From Stachybotrys elegans (taxonomy: Eukaryota > Ascomycota > Sordariomycetes > Hypocreales > Stachybotryaceae), in NCBI GenBank assembly GCA_020746835.1, contig JAGPNK010000010.1, forward strand, positions 310,001-374,000: a DNA stretch of 64,000 nucleotides, in the 5' to 3' direction. This document shows, in pieces, positions 1 through 12,047 of the stretch. The notes beneath the pieces were generated by a model, which did not search any database, was not told the origin of the DNA, and saw only the letters and a program-made list of their open reading frames with translations. Numbering within the stretch: position 1 is the first letter of the stretch; every line of letters begins with the position of its first letter. Position numbers and translations under genes: made by a program.

Positions 1-266
1 AGCTGAAAGCTGGGCAGCTGCACGGCATGTGAGATGAACTGCGGGGCCGCCAACACCAGCCGTAGATACCTCGGCATGTGCGCCCGGCTTTGTCTCACCA
101 CTACCTAGTCGTAAACGTACATGCGTAGAACTTCCTGCTAACCTCCAAACCCTCCAACCCAACAACGACCAACACCGACGACGACGACGACGACAACGAC
201 GATAACCCCCCCTCCCTTCAATCTCAAACTCCCATCGCAAATCTTAGCACGCGCATCCCGCCCACA
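1..266. other. Upstream region of pex11
   Basis: This is the non-coding leader and promoter side of the peroxin gene. It holds a short CGA-type trinucleotide run at about 176-196 and pyrimidine-rich sequence just before the start codon. A minimal upstream ORF of six codons begins at 121 and ends at 141, but whether it lies in the transcript is unknown. No gene is visible. Confidence 0.5.
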
Positions 267-1042
267 ATGGTCGCCGAGACGCTCATCCACCACCCCTCGG
301 TCGCGCACTACCTGCGCTTCGTCGCCACCACCGTCGGCCGCGACAAGCTCCTCCGCGCCATCCAGTACTTTGCCCGCTTCTACGCCTGGTACCTGACGCG
401 CACCGACGCCCTCAAGGCCTCCGTCGCCCCCTACGACGCCCTCAAGAAGCAGCTCGGCCTCACCCGCAAGATCATGCGCATCGGCAAGAACGTCGAGCAC
501 CTCAAGGCCGCCGCCCAGGCCGCCGACCCCAAGAACGCCGCCCTCGCCGACCCCGTCCTCCGCTACACCGCCGTCGGCCGCCAGCTCGGCTACGCCGGCT
601 ACCTCTCCCTCGACTCCGCCACCGTCCTCGACGCCGCCGGCGTCCGCAAGTGGGATCGCGCAAAGACCCTCCAGCGCGAGGCCTTCCGCTTCTGGGCCAT
701 GGGCTTGACCTTCAGCGTCGTCGCTCAGCTCTACACCCTCTACCGCCTCAACCAGCGCGAGGCCGCCATTGACAAGAAGGACGGCGAGGGCGTCGTCGAG
801 AGCAAGCGCATAGCCCGGTACGTTTTCACCATCCCTCCCTCCCTTCCTCCCTAACTCTGTCCGCTAACTCAATACACAGCGAGCGTGCCGCCAGCCGCCT
901 CCAGCTCCTTTCTGATCTCTGCGATTTCACCATTCCCGCCAGCGCCCTCAGCCTGGCCAACCTTGACGACGGCTTCGTCGGTCTCGCTGGTACCCTCAGC
1001 AGCATCATCGGTATCTACACCCAGTGGAAGAAGACTGCGTAA
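267..1042 (+). CDS. pex11: Peroxisomal membrane protein Pex11 (peroxin-11)
   Basis: Two exons, 267-817 and 880-1042, joined across a 62-nt intron with a GTACGT donor and CACAG acceptor; the split codon becomes Arg. The 237-residue product fits the length of fungal Pex11. The N-terminal part (HPSVAHYLRFVATTVGRDK, then RAIQYFARFYAWYL) is the amphipathic helix region that tubulates peroxisomal membrane during fission. Hydrophobic stretches follow near residues 145-165, and the second exon gives the C-terminal segment ending in a glycine-rich membrane helix (GLAGTLSSIIGIY) and a short basic tail. Pex11 controls peroxisome elongation and number. The start codon is in a good context (CACAATGG) and no upstream ATG is in frame. 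Confidence 0.93.
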
Positions 1043-1787
1043 CAAGCCAGTCAGTCAGTCATTCAAGTTGGGTTTTGAAAGGGAATGTGTAGCGGAATAA
1101 GCCGAGGACCAGCTGTCTATGGTTGTAAGAATAGCATCATCGCCGTGTGGCAGTCGAAGCAAGCAGCTGGGCGCGCGTCGGTGGTTTGAGCATGGCGTTG
1201 TCAGTTGCCTATAGGAGTTTTGTCTTGTTGTATTTTTGTATCCGTATGTCTCACAATATAGTCTGGTTTCGTCAAGATGAAGAAAGGGAACAAGGAGCAG
1301 AAGAAGAAAAGTAAATAAGGCAATTTGAAAGCTGAACCGAGTTGTCCCCCTATCATACACAATTTTGTCCCTATTGTCATAGTATTTGTTCGTTTCACCC
1401 CCGATTACCATCAGTCTCGCCGTTGTTCGTCACGGCGGTGGCTGCAGTCCCATCAGAATACCTTTCCTTTGTCCACCTGCCCCATCCGTACCCATGTTTG
1501 CGTGCAAATCGTCATCCTGTCATCCCCTTACCCTGCTGTGCTTCTTCCGTGTCCGACGTGTCATGGATCTGCCCGACTCGTCTCGTCTGCTTTCCCCCTG
1601 GCCATCAAGAAGCATAGTCTTCCATCCTCGTCAACCGTCGGACTGACGTGATCGATCTGGAGTGCCGTTGTGGTCGCAGCGGTTCAATCTATCACATTGC
1701 GGTCAAGGACTGTTTCCGCCACATGACGTGGACAATCAGAAGATTGGGGTGTGTGTGCATGGTCAGGAGCATGGCAAAGAAATGAAT
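1043..1787. other. Intergenic region between pex11 and the SR-protein gene (convergent)
   Basis: This holds the 3' ends of two convergent genes. It is T-rich and pyrimidine-rich without coding periodicity that I can recognise. Several short open frames occur here but resemble no family, so I see only untranslated sequence. Confidence 0.5.
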
Positions 1788-3363
1788 TTACCAGTATCGA
1801 CCACCACGTTCATACTCGCGCGGGTAGCCACCCTCTCGTGGGTACGCCGGCTCGCGCGGTGCAAACTCCCGGGGAGGTCGTTCATACATACGGCCATTGG
1901 CGTACGGGTCGGGCGCCGGCGGGTAGTCACGGCGGTACGGGTCCTCGTAACGGCCACGAGGAGGTCCATATTCTTCCACGGGCCGGCGGGGAGGAGATCG
2001 GTAGCGGGTCCGGTCGTCAAAGTACTCTCGACGCGGGCTGCGGTCGCGGTAGCCGTATCCGTCCCGGCGGGGGCTGTACGCGCGGGGGGAGGTCCACGGC
2101 GATCGTAGTCGTCCACGGGGGGGCTCCTCCATAGGCACGTCGGCCAGGCGAGCGAGAGCGGGCGCGGTCTCTGGGCGGCATGTCGGGCTGAGGCTGTGAG
2201 TGTCAGAGGATAAAGAGAGGAGTGCAAAGGGGCCAAACTCACGTCAGGGAAGCACTGGACGCGATTGCCCTTGAACTCGAGGCCATCCAGCTTCTCCACG
2301 GCAGTCTTTAGGTCAGCGGCCGTCTCGAACTCGACGAAGCTGTGCCCAGTTAGCGAACGGTCGGCAGAATGCATACGCAACGGTTGAGACGTACCCGCGT
2401 CCGTTAGAGTCCCGGCCAGTCTCGGAGTAGACCACGTCGAGGCTAGACTGACGGGCAAAGTCTTTGAGGTCCTATCCAGAAATCCATGTAAGTCCTTGTC
2501 CAGGGTCCCGGGAGAAGCGTCGAAAGAGTCCATGAATCCGCGCGCGCGATAGAGACAGATAGACAGAAAGATGATCCATCAAAAGAACAGGGAACCAGAA
2601 AGCCAAGGGCCATCGAGACGGGAGGGGGGCAGCGCCGGTCGTTGGTGATTGACCGGACTCCAAAGAAAAAGTTTTTTTCTTTTTTTCTTGATGTGCTCCA
2701 AGGTCCCGGCAGCCCCGAAATCTTTCATTCAACCATCCGCACGCGATAACAGGGGCAAGAATCCAGAGAGTCCAGCGAATAGGAACGGGGAGGAAAGACA
2801 GACCTGCCAGCTGGTATCGTTTGGAAGTCCCGTGATTTGCATCCGATGAGGGGTGCGCCGAGGCCGAGGCGGCGCGCGCTCCTGGTTGCCGAAGCCGCCC
2901 TCGCGGTGGCGGCTTCCGCGGGCAAACTGGACCGTGAGGCGTTCACCCATGAACTCGGTTCCGTCTGGAGAAGGGGGGGGAGTTGGTTAGAGATCAGATG
3001 ATGCAGGCGGGCATGGTAAACATACGGTATGCTGTGAGGAAGAAGAGAAACTTGGTTAGCATCGAGCAGCAAACAGTTCAGGTGGCGGCCGCGCGCAAGC
3101 GCAGGAGAGCAATCGACGTACCAGGCACGACATCTCGCGCATCCATTGGGTCCTTATACTCAATGAAGCCGAAACCATTCATGACCTTGACCTCGGTAAT
3201 CTCGCCCGTGCCGTGGTTGGCGAAGTGGGCTTCGACCTCGGCCTTGGTAGCTGTAGACAATGCGTCAGCGACATGTCGATGGATGCAGAGAGAGAGAGAG
3301 AGAGTATAGACCATTTCGAGGGAGGTTTCCCAGGTACAGCCGGGTGGAGGAGACTTCAGTCAT
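1788..3363 (-). CDS. srp2: SR-family pre-mRNA splicing factor (SRSF1/Srp2-like), apparent frameshifts in last exon
   Basis: Six exons: 3363-3312, 3250-3122, 2964-2804, 2471-2395, 2339-2243 and 2187-1788. The first RRM has RNP2 (LYLGNL) and RNP1 (GFGFIEY). The second RRM has MQITGL, GRGFVEFE and the SWQDLKD heptapeptide that marks the pseudo-RRM of SRSF1-type proteins; that motif is split by intron 3. The last exon encodes an arginine/serine/tyrosine tail. SR proteins bind exonic enhancers and recruit the spliceosome in the nucleus. Read literally, the tail runs off frame: the reading entering exon 6 stops at 2017-2019, while the RS/RY-rich reading resumes in another frame to a stop at 1788. 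Adding one C in each of two C-runs (near 2115 and 2095) joins all segments, giving about 305 residues. Intron 3 is unusually long (332 nt), as is common in SR genes. Confidence 0.85.
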
Positions 3364-4431
3364 GATGTCTGTCGGCTTTCGCTGACGAAACTGGTTTTCG
3401 ATCCGACCGGGGGGGCGGGGGCGGGCAGCAACGTCAAACAAGAGAGAAAAGTAGAAGAAGAGAGGGAAGCCTTTGTCCAAGCGATGCCAGCTACCGAGTG
3501 GTCGTCGTGACCTGCGCGGCCGGTGGGTATCGATTGAGCGTGGTCGGGGGTGGGCGGCTGCGGCTCGAGGATGGATGATCAGATGGCAGGCACAGCGTTG
3601 GGTGGTGAGGAGAAAGCTGGGGGAGGAGCTTGTTCAACCTGTTACCTCGACGTCGTGCATGCGACCAGACCCGCCGCAAAGCATGATATTGGGCCTAGCG
3701 CCTGCTTGGTGCTCACGCGCCCGAATCCAAATCACGTGCACCTCCGCATAGCTGATGGTTTAATGCACGGCCTGCACGGCCTGCACAAGCTGTACTGCCC
3801 TGCATATTGCCGGAAAGTAAATAAACAAAACTTAATACGTCACATAATATGACTTCATCCTCAGCTCCAGGTTGTTGCTTTGATCGCTTGGCACAACCTA
3901 TCGCCTATTGATGAGATTTTTCCACCATACCTACTGTGGAGAGCCCAGCGGTAATTTCACATAGTATGTCGGCCAACAATATTCGTCGCGAACTTTCAAT
4001 ATCATATTGGGCAATCAAAACTCTTGAACCGATGACATAGCGGTCAGGTAAACTGGACGGAATAGTAACCGGTTTCGTTACTGACAAGCATTGCTGCGCT
4101 GACATATTGTTTATATGTTTGTATGTTTATATCCCAGGTGCTGACCCTTGAACCACAAAGATGGCTTATGACTACTATTCTCACTTGCATGTCACCTTCT
4201 CAACTCGTTCTTCAGAGGCAGTTGTATGAATAAAATAAAAAAATTGGATTAGCATCTAGCTTATATAAATCCTTGCCATATGTCCAGCATCAACAAACAA
4301 AACAAATCATTCAGCCCATTATATATCATGAATGAAGACCCCAACAGCATGTGAATCCAGTCATCAAGCGTCACGGACGCGCATCTGTTGTCATCATCCA
4401 TCTCCTAGTAAGACTCCCAGAGATTGCCAAA
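3364..4431. other. Intergenic region upstream of the SR gene and downstream of the Egh16-like gene
   Basis: About 1.07 kb without a supportable gene. The half nearer 4431 is clearly AT-richer than the neighbouring genes and probably includes the 3' UTR of the Egh16-like gene. The half nearer 3364 is GC-rich with G and C runs and is the promoter side of the SR gene. Confidence 0.5.
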
Positions 4432-5127
4432 TTAGGCAGTAGAGGGAGCAGCACGCTTGGCCTGGCGGCCGCGGCGCATGATGCGGCGAGCAGGCGCGGC
4501 GGCGGCAGCGTCGTCGCCGACCAGCTGGACGGGGACAATGCCGCCAAAGGGACCAGCGCGGGCAGGGTTCTGGCAGCGAACAAGGCAGATGTTGTCCTCG
4601 CCGGCAACGGTACCGGTGCACTCCTGGTTGGCGGGGATGGCGGCGATGAGGGGGAAGTCCTGGGTCTCGCCGTCTCGGTTGCGGCCACGGCGGCTACCAG
4701 CAACGTTGGTCGTGACCTGGATGTTCTCCCAGGAAGCGGCAGTACCATCAGAGTTGATCATGCAAGTGTAGGGTCCAGCACCATCGCTGTTGACCTGGTG
4801 CAGAGTCATGACAATCTCGCCGCCGGCAGTGACCTGGGGGAGGACATCGCCGGTCTCCTCCATGATATCGGTGGTTCCAATCTCGACGTTGTTGTCGCCT
4901 CCAGCCAAGGTCTCGCCAACGGTATCAGCAGCATCGCCACGGAATCGAGTGGCATCCTGCTGGAAGGGGCGGCGGCCGGTTCCATCGCGAGGAGTGCTGG
5001 TATCAACGCCGAGGGCCATGCCAGAGCCACCAGCATCGCCGACAGCGTTGGTGATGATGGAGTGGCCCGAAACGAGCTGAGAAGCAGCCAGGACGGCGCA
5101 AGCGGCAATGGTCTTGAGGGAGTACAT
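4432..5127 (-). CDS. Secreted Egh16/Gas1-Mas-type protein (appressorium-associated family)
   Basis: A single-exon gene for 231 residues. It begins with a signal peptide of about 21 residues ([21 protein letters not shown]) followed by [10 protein letters not shown], the characteristic N-terminus of the Egh16/gEgh16 family, whose members include the Magnaporthe Gas1/Gas2 (Mas) proteins. The family is secreted or surface-located, and some members are expressed in appressoria and needed for host or insect penetration; the biochemical activity is unknown. Three cysteines lie in the C-terminal half ([20 protein letters not shown] adds a pair), consistent with disulfides. The tail is alanine- and arginine-rich ([13 protein letters not shown]), a potential dibasic processing site. 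A TATA-like element lies about 210 nt upstream. The family assignment is confident; a role in infection is only inference. Confidence 0.85.
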   Translation of the reverse strand: MYSLKTIAACAVLAASQLVSGHSIITNAVGDAGGSGMALGVDTSTPRDGTGRRPFQQDATRFRGDAADTVGETLAGGDNNVEIGTTDIMEETGDVLPQVTAGGEIVMTLHQVNSDGAGPYTCMINSDGTAASWENIQVTTNVAGSRRGRNRDGETQDFPLIAAIPANQECTGTVAGEDNICLVRCQNPARAGPFGGIVPVQLVGDDAAAAAPARRIMRRGRQAKRAAPSTA

Positions 5128-6366
5128 GTTGATTGTTGGGGGGGTGGTAAAAAAGTAAAGTGTTTAGAAACGGAGTGTTTTAAAAGGTTGTGGTTGAGTT
5201 GTAGGAGAAAAGGCCGGCTAGCGGTGATGAGAAGCGAAGAAGAGTAGAAGAGGAATGAAGCTGATGCTTTGAAGTGTTTGTTGATGCTGGTGAGGAGGAG
5301 AAGGAAAGAAGAGACTTGGACGGACAAGAGCCAGATCTTTATAGTATCTGGACCAAGGTAGAAACCATCGTCAAAGAGGCTCAGGTCGCTGTTCGGCTTG
5401 GCAACAAACGTGCGTCGATCGTGGTGAAGCACAACTGCCGGTTCGACATTTGTCATGTACATACGAGCACAGCCACGACCCGAAGCGCTCAAGAGCGGTC
5501 GGCCGGTTCTTGGCTCCCCGCCTGCGGGAGGCTCATAGCGCAAGTGAGGTCCTCGTGGATATGCCGCCTCTCCTCTCCTCCACTCTTGTGTCCAAAAGCA
5601 GCTGACAGGGCGTCTCAATTGGTCGATGCTACCCTGACGGCACGCACTGAACGGTTCGAGGCGGCAGTTAAGGCTTTACGCTTGGTCGCTCACTCTGCAA
5701 CGGGTAGCGTTTCACTCCCTCCCGGCGTCGAGGCTGGCAGTTCTCCGGCTGCCGGGCTGCCGTGCCAAGCCGTGTCGTTTCCCCAGGGCGGAGGGTCAGG
5801 GCGTCGCAGACCACATGATGCTGCTTCTAAAATTGGGTTTGCGATGTGATGTGATGTTTTCTGTTTCCTCTCCCCGGCCGTGCGCTTTCTTCTTCTTCTT
5901 ACTCTGCTTTTTTTCTCTTTGTTCCGTTCGTCGGTTAGCGGCCGGATCAGAGGTGACCCGCGATACGCCAAGATGGAATGTGGGTGACCCGTGAAACTGT
6001 CAAGGGTTATATCGCGGGGCAATACAGCTTATCGATAGTTATATTCACCTGAGGACACCCTTGGCGAAACACCACAGCCTCATGCAGGTGATTGTTCCAT
6101 GTTTGTGCAGGTCATGGAACAATGATTGAAGTTTAGGTTGTGTTTGAAACTAGATCGACATCGACGGCATGTGGTTGAACGAGTAATAGAGTTAGAGTTA
6201 GTAGCAGGCGTCGCATCATCTAAGCTTATACGAGATATACCATGTGTATTATCACGTCTTGCGACTCTGCGTATCGTCTAGGATACAGTATTGCAACGCC
6301 TCACGCCATGCTTTTGGACAGGAACCTGCGAATCACCCATTTCCCCCTTTGCTTTGCCGACGTTTC
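5128..6366. other. Promoter region of the Egh16-like gene and 3' flank of mdm1
   Basis: About 1.2 kb with no gene I can support. It contains the pyrimidine-rich leader of the Egh16-like gene, a TATA-like box, and a palindromic TTATCGATAG-type motif around 6029. The part near 6100-6366 is probably the 3' UTR of mdm1. Confidence 0.5.
5337..5344 (-). promoter_or_regulatory. TATA-like element of the Egh16-like gene
   Basis: On the minus strand the sequence reads CTATAAAG about 210 nt before the Egh16-like start codon. A CCAAT pentamer on the same strand lies further upstream near 5617. Core promoters of strongly induced fungal secretome genes often carry such a box; function is inferred from position alone. 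Confidence 0.4.
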
Positions 6367-9300
6367 CTACATCTCCTCGAACAGGATCGAGATGATCTCG
6401 TCGAGCATCGTAAATACCAGATGGGCGCTGCAAACCCGTTAGCTTTAGCTTTAGCTCTACCGTCACCTCGGCTGCCCATGTCGGCGTCGTGACTTACTTC
6501 AATCTCGAGTTGTTGAGCGTCGCAAAGATGCGTCGGCTGGCCGCCTGCGCATTCACCCTTCCCACCACGCTGCCTGCCAAGTCCGGCACCAGCGTCGCCA
6601 GCATCAGGCTGGCCTCAGTCCGCGTCTTTTTCTTGTCCGCCCCCGTCCGCGGCTGCCTGTCTCGTTTCAGCTGACCGTCCGGCCACAGGCTGCCCTGAAC
6701 CATGCCCATGCATCGCACGACAAAGTCCTCCTGCACAAGCATCTTGACATTGTCTCGTACTTTGCGCTCAATCGTGCCGCCAAGGAGCTGCTGCAGCACC
6801 ACCACCACCGCCCGTCCGCGCAGCCAGTTGTTGCCCTTGTTGAGCTCAAACACCTCCAGGAAGATGTCGCAGATGGGCTTGATGAAGGGCTCCAGCTCCT
6901 TGCTCTCAAAGGCGTTCAGCTCCGCCTCCGCCTCGGCCGCCGGGAACGTGTCCTCGTTGACATTGAGCGGCATCGAGTTGAGCTGGCTGGTCGCTGCCGC
7001 GATGAGGTTCTGCCCAGCCACCGAGATCTGGTCCAGCACAGGGATGTTGCCCAGGATGTCCTCCATACCGTCCGTCACCGAGTCGTAGAACCGAGTCATC
7101 ATATCCTTCTTGTCCTCCCTGTCCATCAGGTCCTGCCCCTCTGCGACGATGCTCTGCGACAAGAAGCTCCGCAGCTCGCGGCTCCGGCACACGTCGGGGA
7201 GGAGCAGAAGCTCCCTCAGGTAGTGCTCCAGCGCTTGGCGTCGCTTGCGCAGAAATTCGCTCTGGAATTTCATCACCATGCGCCGCCGGGGGAAGTCTAG
7301 GTTCCGCACAGAAGGGTACCGCGACCTCAGCTTCTGATGGAGATCGAGGAACTCGCTGTATCGCCTCGTCACTATCCACGATGCAGCCGGCATCTGCTCT
7401 CCCGCGTTTCGCTGCACCTCGACTACGTAGAGGGCGAACTCGCGTCCGTCGTCCTCCCTCCCCACCTGGATAGACTTGATCCTGATTGTCGACCGCCCGT
7501 AGAGGCTGTTGTCGCTCTCTTGGACCACGTACTGCTGCCGCTGCAGCTCCTTCCGGCGAATTTCTCTCTGCAGGCTAGCCTTGGACTTTCGCAGAATGCG
7601 CAGCTCCGCCATGTTGTTGGTCAGATCTGCCTTTCGCGTCAGCGAGTCAACCACAGCCTCCTGTGCCACCAGGCGGTCAATGTCGTTTGTAAGAGCAGCA
7701 ATGGCCTCTGCGAGGCCCAGGTCGCCTGGCGCCGCGGCATGCACCTCGTCCTCTTCAGCGGCCAGGTTCTCCTCGCCATCCTCGTCATCAGGAAGGAACC
7801 TGTCCTCGTCGCCAAAGAGGTCGTCGTCTACAAATACACCGATCCGTGACGCTGCCGACACGAGCCCGAGCGAAGAGAGGCTAGGCTTTTCCACCTCCTT
7901 TCCAGTGGGCACCAGCCTGCCAGAATCCACCGAGCCTCTGGCGGAGCGGTTGTCGTGGTCTGAAAAGAGGCTCGGCGCCCCATCTTCGCCGTTGGGGAAT
8001 AAAGATGCTCGAAGATCCTCGGCCGTCTGAGGACGGTCATCTTCCATTATGTTGCTGAGAGCCTGCTCAACAGCCTGTACGACATGCTTGTCCGGTAGCT
8101 GCGGTCCACTGTTATCATGGTCCAGACTCTGCACCGAATCGGCCATGCCTTCATTGTCAAAATCATCATCGTCAAACAAAGGATTGGACGCGTTTGCATC
8201 GAATGACCTCCGCGATGCACCGTCGAGCCCGCCGTTGGCAGTCAGAGTTCGCAAGTCAGTCAGAGATCCGCCGCGCTTGACGCCGGACCCGGACGGAGCC
8301 GCCAATCTGGCAACAGGCCGCGGCTTGTTCGAAAGATGATGCGGCACCTGGTTCGATGCCGGCTGCGAAGGAGGCGTCCGGTAACCCAAGGGCATCGGCT
8401 CCGGTCTGGTGTTGGCGTTGGCGGCTTCCTCGGCCGCCAGACACTTGTAGAAGAGGTCGCTCTTCTTGAAATTCTGGAAGAATCGTGATTGCATCTCTTC
8501 CACCACCGCGCTCTGCACCCTGAGGATGGCCCGCCTGGCCTTGTAGTACTGTGCTGGCGTGGCCGACTTTCCGGCTCTGAGAAACTCTTGAATCTCCTTC
8601 TTGGACGAGTCTGGCACCTTGAGCTCAGGCTTGTTCATGTACGCCTGGCTGATCTGCTGTAGATCCATGCGATCAGAGTCGGTCCACATGGGCAGGTTCG
8701 CCGGCAACCGTTCGTCTTCCGGACCATCGTCCTCCAGGGGGTTCCGAATACCATCCACGACGAGCCAAAATTGTACAAGAGTCATCAGGCGCTGGCGATC
8801 CATGTATTCCATAAAGTAGGATAGACCTGATGAGTCCCGTAAGAGCTCTTCCAACGAGGCATTCTCGAGGCGTGATGCAGACGTCGTAGGCGGCGCTGCT
8901 GCTGCTATCTGCGCCGCCGCCTGGCGATCGCCACCAGCAGCCAACTGGTTCACTCTTTGGTCCAGTAGCCGTTTACCCATCTCCAGACGTCGCAGATACA
9001 CCTGGTCCGTATTGTGCTGCAGGGAGTCCCGCTTCAGCTGGCTAGCCACCTCACTGCGGAATCGCCGCGCGTCGGAGAGGTTGTTGACCTTGCGGATTCC
9101 CCGGATGAACTTTTCAAACTTGCGCTCACTGTCGCCGGGGGAAAGCCGAGGTGTCGTACTCGGCTTGCTGGACCTGGGCGCCACGGGGGCGTGCTGGTCT
9201 AGTGCAGCTCTAAGCTTGCGCACAGTTGAGCGGTCTTGTAACATCGAACGGCCGTAGTTCTCCATGACCTGATTCCACGTGTCTGGGTCGGCCAGCATCT

Positions 9301-10099
9301 GCACGACGGGGAAGAGCACCGCACAGCCGACAATCTCGCGGATGATGATGGACACAGCGCGGCTCGAGGTAAGCTTTTCCGGCAGGATTCTGGGCAGTAT
9401 CCTGGCAACTAGGTTGCGTAGATAGTCCTGCTGCACCATCTTGGTGTCCGGGAAGGAGAGCGAGGCTGCTGGGTGCAAACGGCCATCTCTGAACTTGGAG
9501 GCAATGGCGAGATCCAGCTCCTCGGATTCTGTGACGGAGCGATTCAGCTTCTTCCCGCGCACCGACTTTTCCGCCTCGTAAAAGTCTCGGAGATGAGCGG
9601 TGAGTATTGGCACGAGCCGGCTGGTGACGAGCTCGGCCAGGTCCTTGTCCCGAAAGGCATCGAGGAGGTTCGAGAGGGCCGTCCGCACAGCGCTGTCGAC
9701 CTCGTTGGTAAATTCGGGGTTCTTGCTTATGTGGCCGTACCAGCTGGCCACAAAGTCGCGAAGTATCAGGCCGAGGAGGCCGTCGAGGGCGGCGGACACG
9801 CGGACAGAGTCCACGTCGAGCGAGGTCTTGGTGTATGCCTGGCGCTGGTGCAGTGCGTCGACCTCGGCCCTCCAGGTCTCGGGACCGAGGAAGTTGGCGC
9901 CATTCGGGCGAGGACGGCGGTTGTCGAGGGGTCGGGAGGTCAGGACGAGGGCGGCGACGAGCCCGAGGACGGTGACGACGATGCCGGCGACAAAGGCGTA
10001 GCCAGCCCAGCGAAGCACCGAGAACCAGCTGACAGCATAGCCCCAAGCGACAAAGGCGGCCAGTCCTGCAGCTACCGCATCTCTCTGCTTCAGGGCCAT
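6367..10099 (-). CDS. mdm1: PXA-RGS-PX-Nexin_C sorting nexin, Mdm1/SNX13-like
   Basis: Two exons: 10099-6498 and, after a 70-nt intron (GTAAGT donor), 6427-6367, which adds the last 19 or so residues, ending LFEEM. The total is 1220 residues. Order of domains: two membrane segments at about 20-55, PXA at about 100-285, RGS-like at about 412-560, an acidic disordered linker, PX at about 866-985 with the RRYSEF phosphoinositide-site motif, and Nexin_C from about 1068. This is the architecture of yeast Mdm1 and animal SNX13/14/25, ER-anchored proteins that bridge the ER to the vacuole/lysosome and act in lipid-droplet and sphingolipid metabolism. Stopping at the end of exon 1 would lose the C-terminus; the short second exon restores a conserved helix (MLDEIISILFEEM). 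No frameshift is visible. Confidence 0.92.
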
Positions 10100-10389
10100 A
10101 ACCAGGTCTGTAGTTGAGGCGGCATGCTGTTTGAGGAGGGGTGTTGAAGCTGGTCATCAGGGACAAGTACTATCGATACGTCCGTCGTCACGAGCCCCAC
10201 TTGCAAGTATCATGTGCTTCGTGCACGACAGAAACGTCAAAAATGCAGGAAACATGCATAGTGTCGTCACTCTACGGGAGGCTTTTTTCTTCTTCTTCTT
10301 TTTTCTTTCTTGTTAAATAATTTTAATAGCTCGTCCACCTTCAATAAGACAATCGCTGTAATGGTATCTTAATCATCGCATCAAATAGA

Positions 10390-11295
<906 letters not shown>

Positions 11296-11633
11296 CTCGT
11301 CCAACGGTGCGGTAGGAAGCTGCCAAGTGAAGAAAGCACAACTTCATGTCGAAAGTGGGCAAAAGTCTACGGTGGTGGGGTGGCAGAATATTATGCACAG
11401 CCAAAACCGCAACATCCAAAAGGGAAGGCGGTGAAGAACTCGGCCTAGCACTGGACAATGACAATTGACAGGGGTTGGCTGTGACACGCCCCTGCCACCT
11501 GCTTCCTTACCTCATGACCCCCCCTATGGCATGAACCTCTCCGAATCATCCGTATCCTTCCATCGACTTATGTATTCTGAGGACTGACGAGCGATGCGGC
11601 ACGCTCTCTCGGTCCACGAGGCTACCTTTGGCA
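11296..11633. other. Bidirectional promoter region between trm8 and the small membrane-protein gene
   Basis: About 340 nt separate two divergently transcribed genes. There is no open frame of recognisable origin. The sequence near 11460-11560 is moderately pyrimidine-rich and would include both leaders. Confidence 0.45.
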
Positions 11634-11986
11634 ATGGATTCTGCGTCTGAGAGTGCATCGCTGGCCTGGAGTGGCTGGGCGCCCGAATGGTCGCTGGTGA
11701 TGAAATCAGTCTCATTCACATGTGTACGTGCTGCTAACCAACAAATGTCTTTTCATGTGCCGTTCGGGGCTTACGTTTGGCTCATTAGGTCGGGCTCGGC
11801 TTGGTCTTCCTCCTGCCCTTTACGCTGCTTATCATCTTTGACTTTTGCCTGTGGGTATGGAGGATTTACTGGAGCCGCGCGCTGGCCAGGACACAAGAGC
11901 CTCCACGCGAGCCCCGTAACCCATCATCTTCTGGGTCCTCTGTCGCCAGTCACAACCCCGAGATTCTACGGGCACGCAGGGCCTGA
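11634..11986 (+). CDS. Small single-pass membrane protein, uncharacterised
   Basis: Predicted from splice signals and frame. Exon 1 (11634-11723) encodes 30 residues starting MDSASESASLAWSGWAPEW. A 65-nt intron follows with a GTACGT donor, GCTAAC branch point and ATTAG acceptor, then exon 2 (11789-11986) continues in phase 0 to a TGA. The 95-residue product has one strongly hydrophobic helix (GLGLVFLLPFTLLIIFDFCL) followed by aromatic/basic residues (WRIYWSRAL) and a polar serine-rich tail, so the tail is probably cytosolic. I do not recognise a family. The perfect intron signals and uninterrupted frame argue for a real gene, although one this short could be missed by gene finders. It is divergent from trm8 and convergent with hom6. 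Confidence 0.6.
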
Positions 11987-12047
11987 TGGCTGTACTACTA
12001 CTGTACTGTTACTGTGCTTTTATTGTTCTTCTGCCTTGTGGTTGAAG

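Noticed and set aside
2086..2128. Candidate 43-nt intron in the SR gene tail (GT...TACAG) to explain the frame change
   Set aside because: Its removal leads to a third frame that lacks the RS/RY tail and is shorter than usual introns; two missing Cs explain all segments better.
4351..5247. A 298-codon open frame on the plus strand opposite the Egh16-like gene
   Set aside because: It is the antisense shadow of a GC-rich coding exon, rich in Gly/Ala/Asp without any family resemblance; the minus-strand frame has the signal peptide and the conserved N-terminus.
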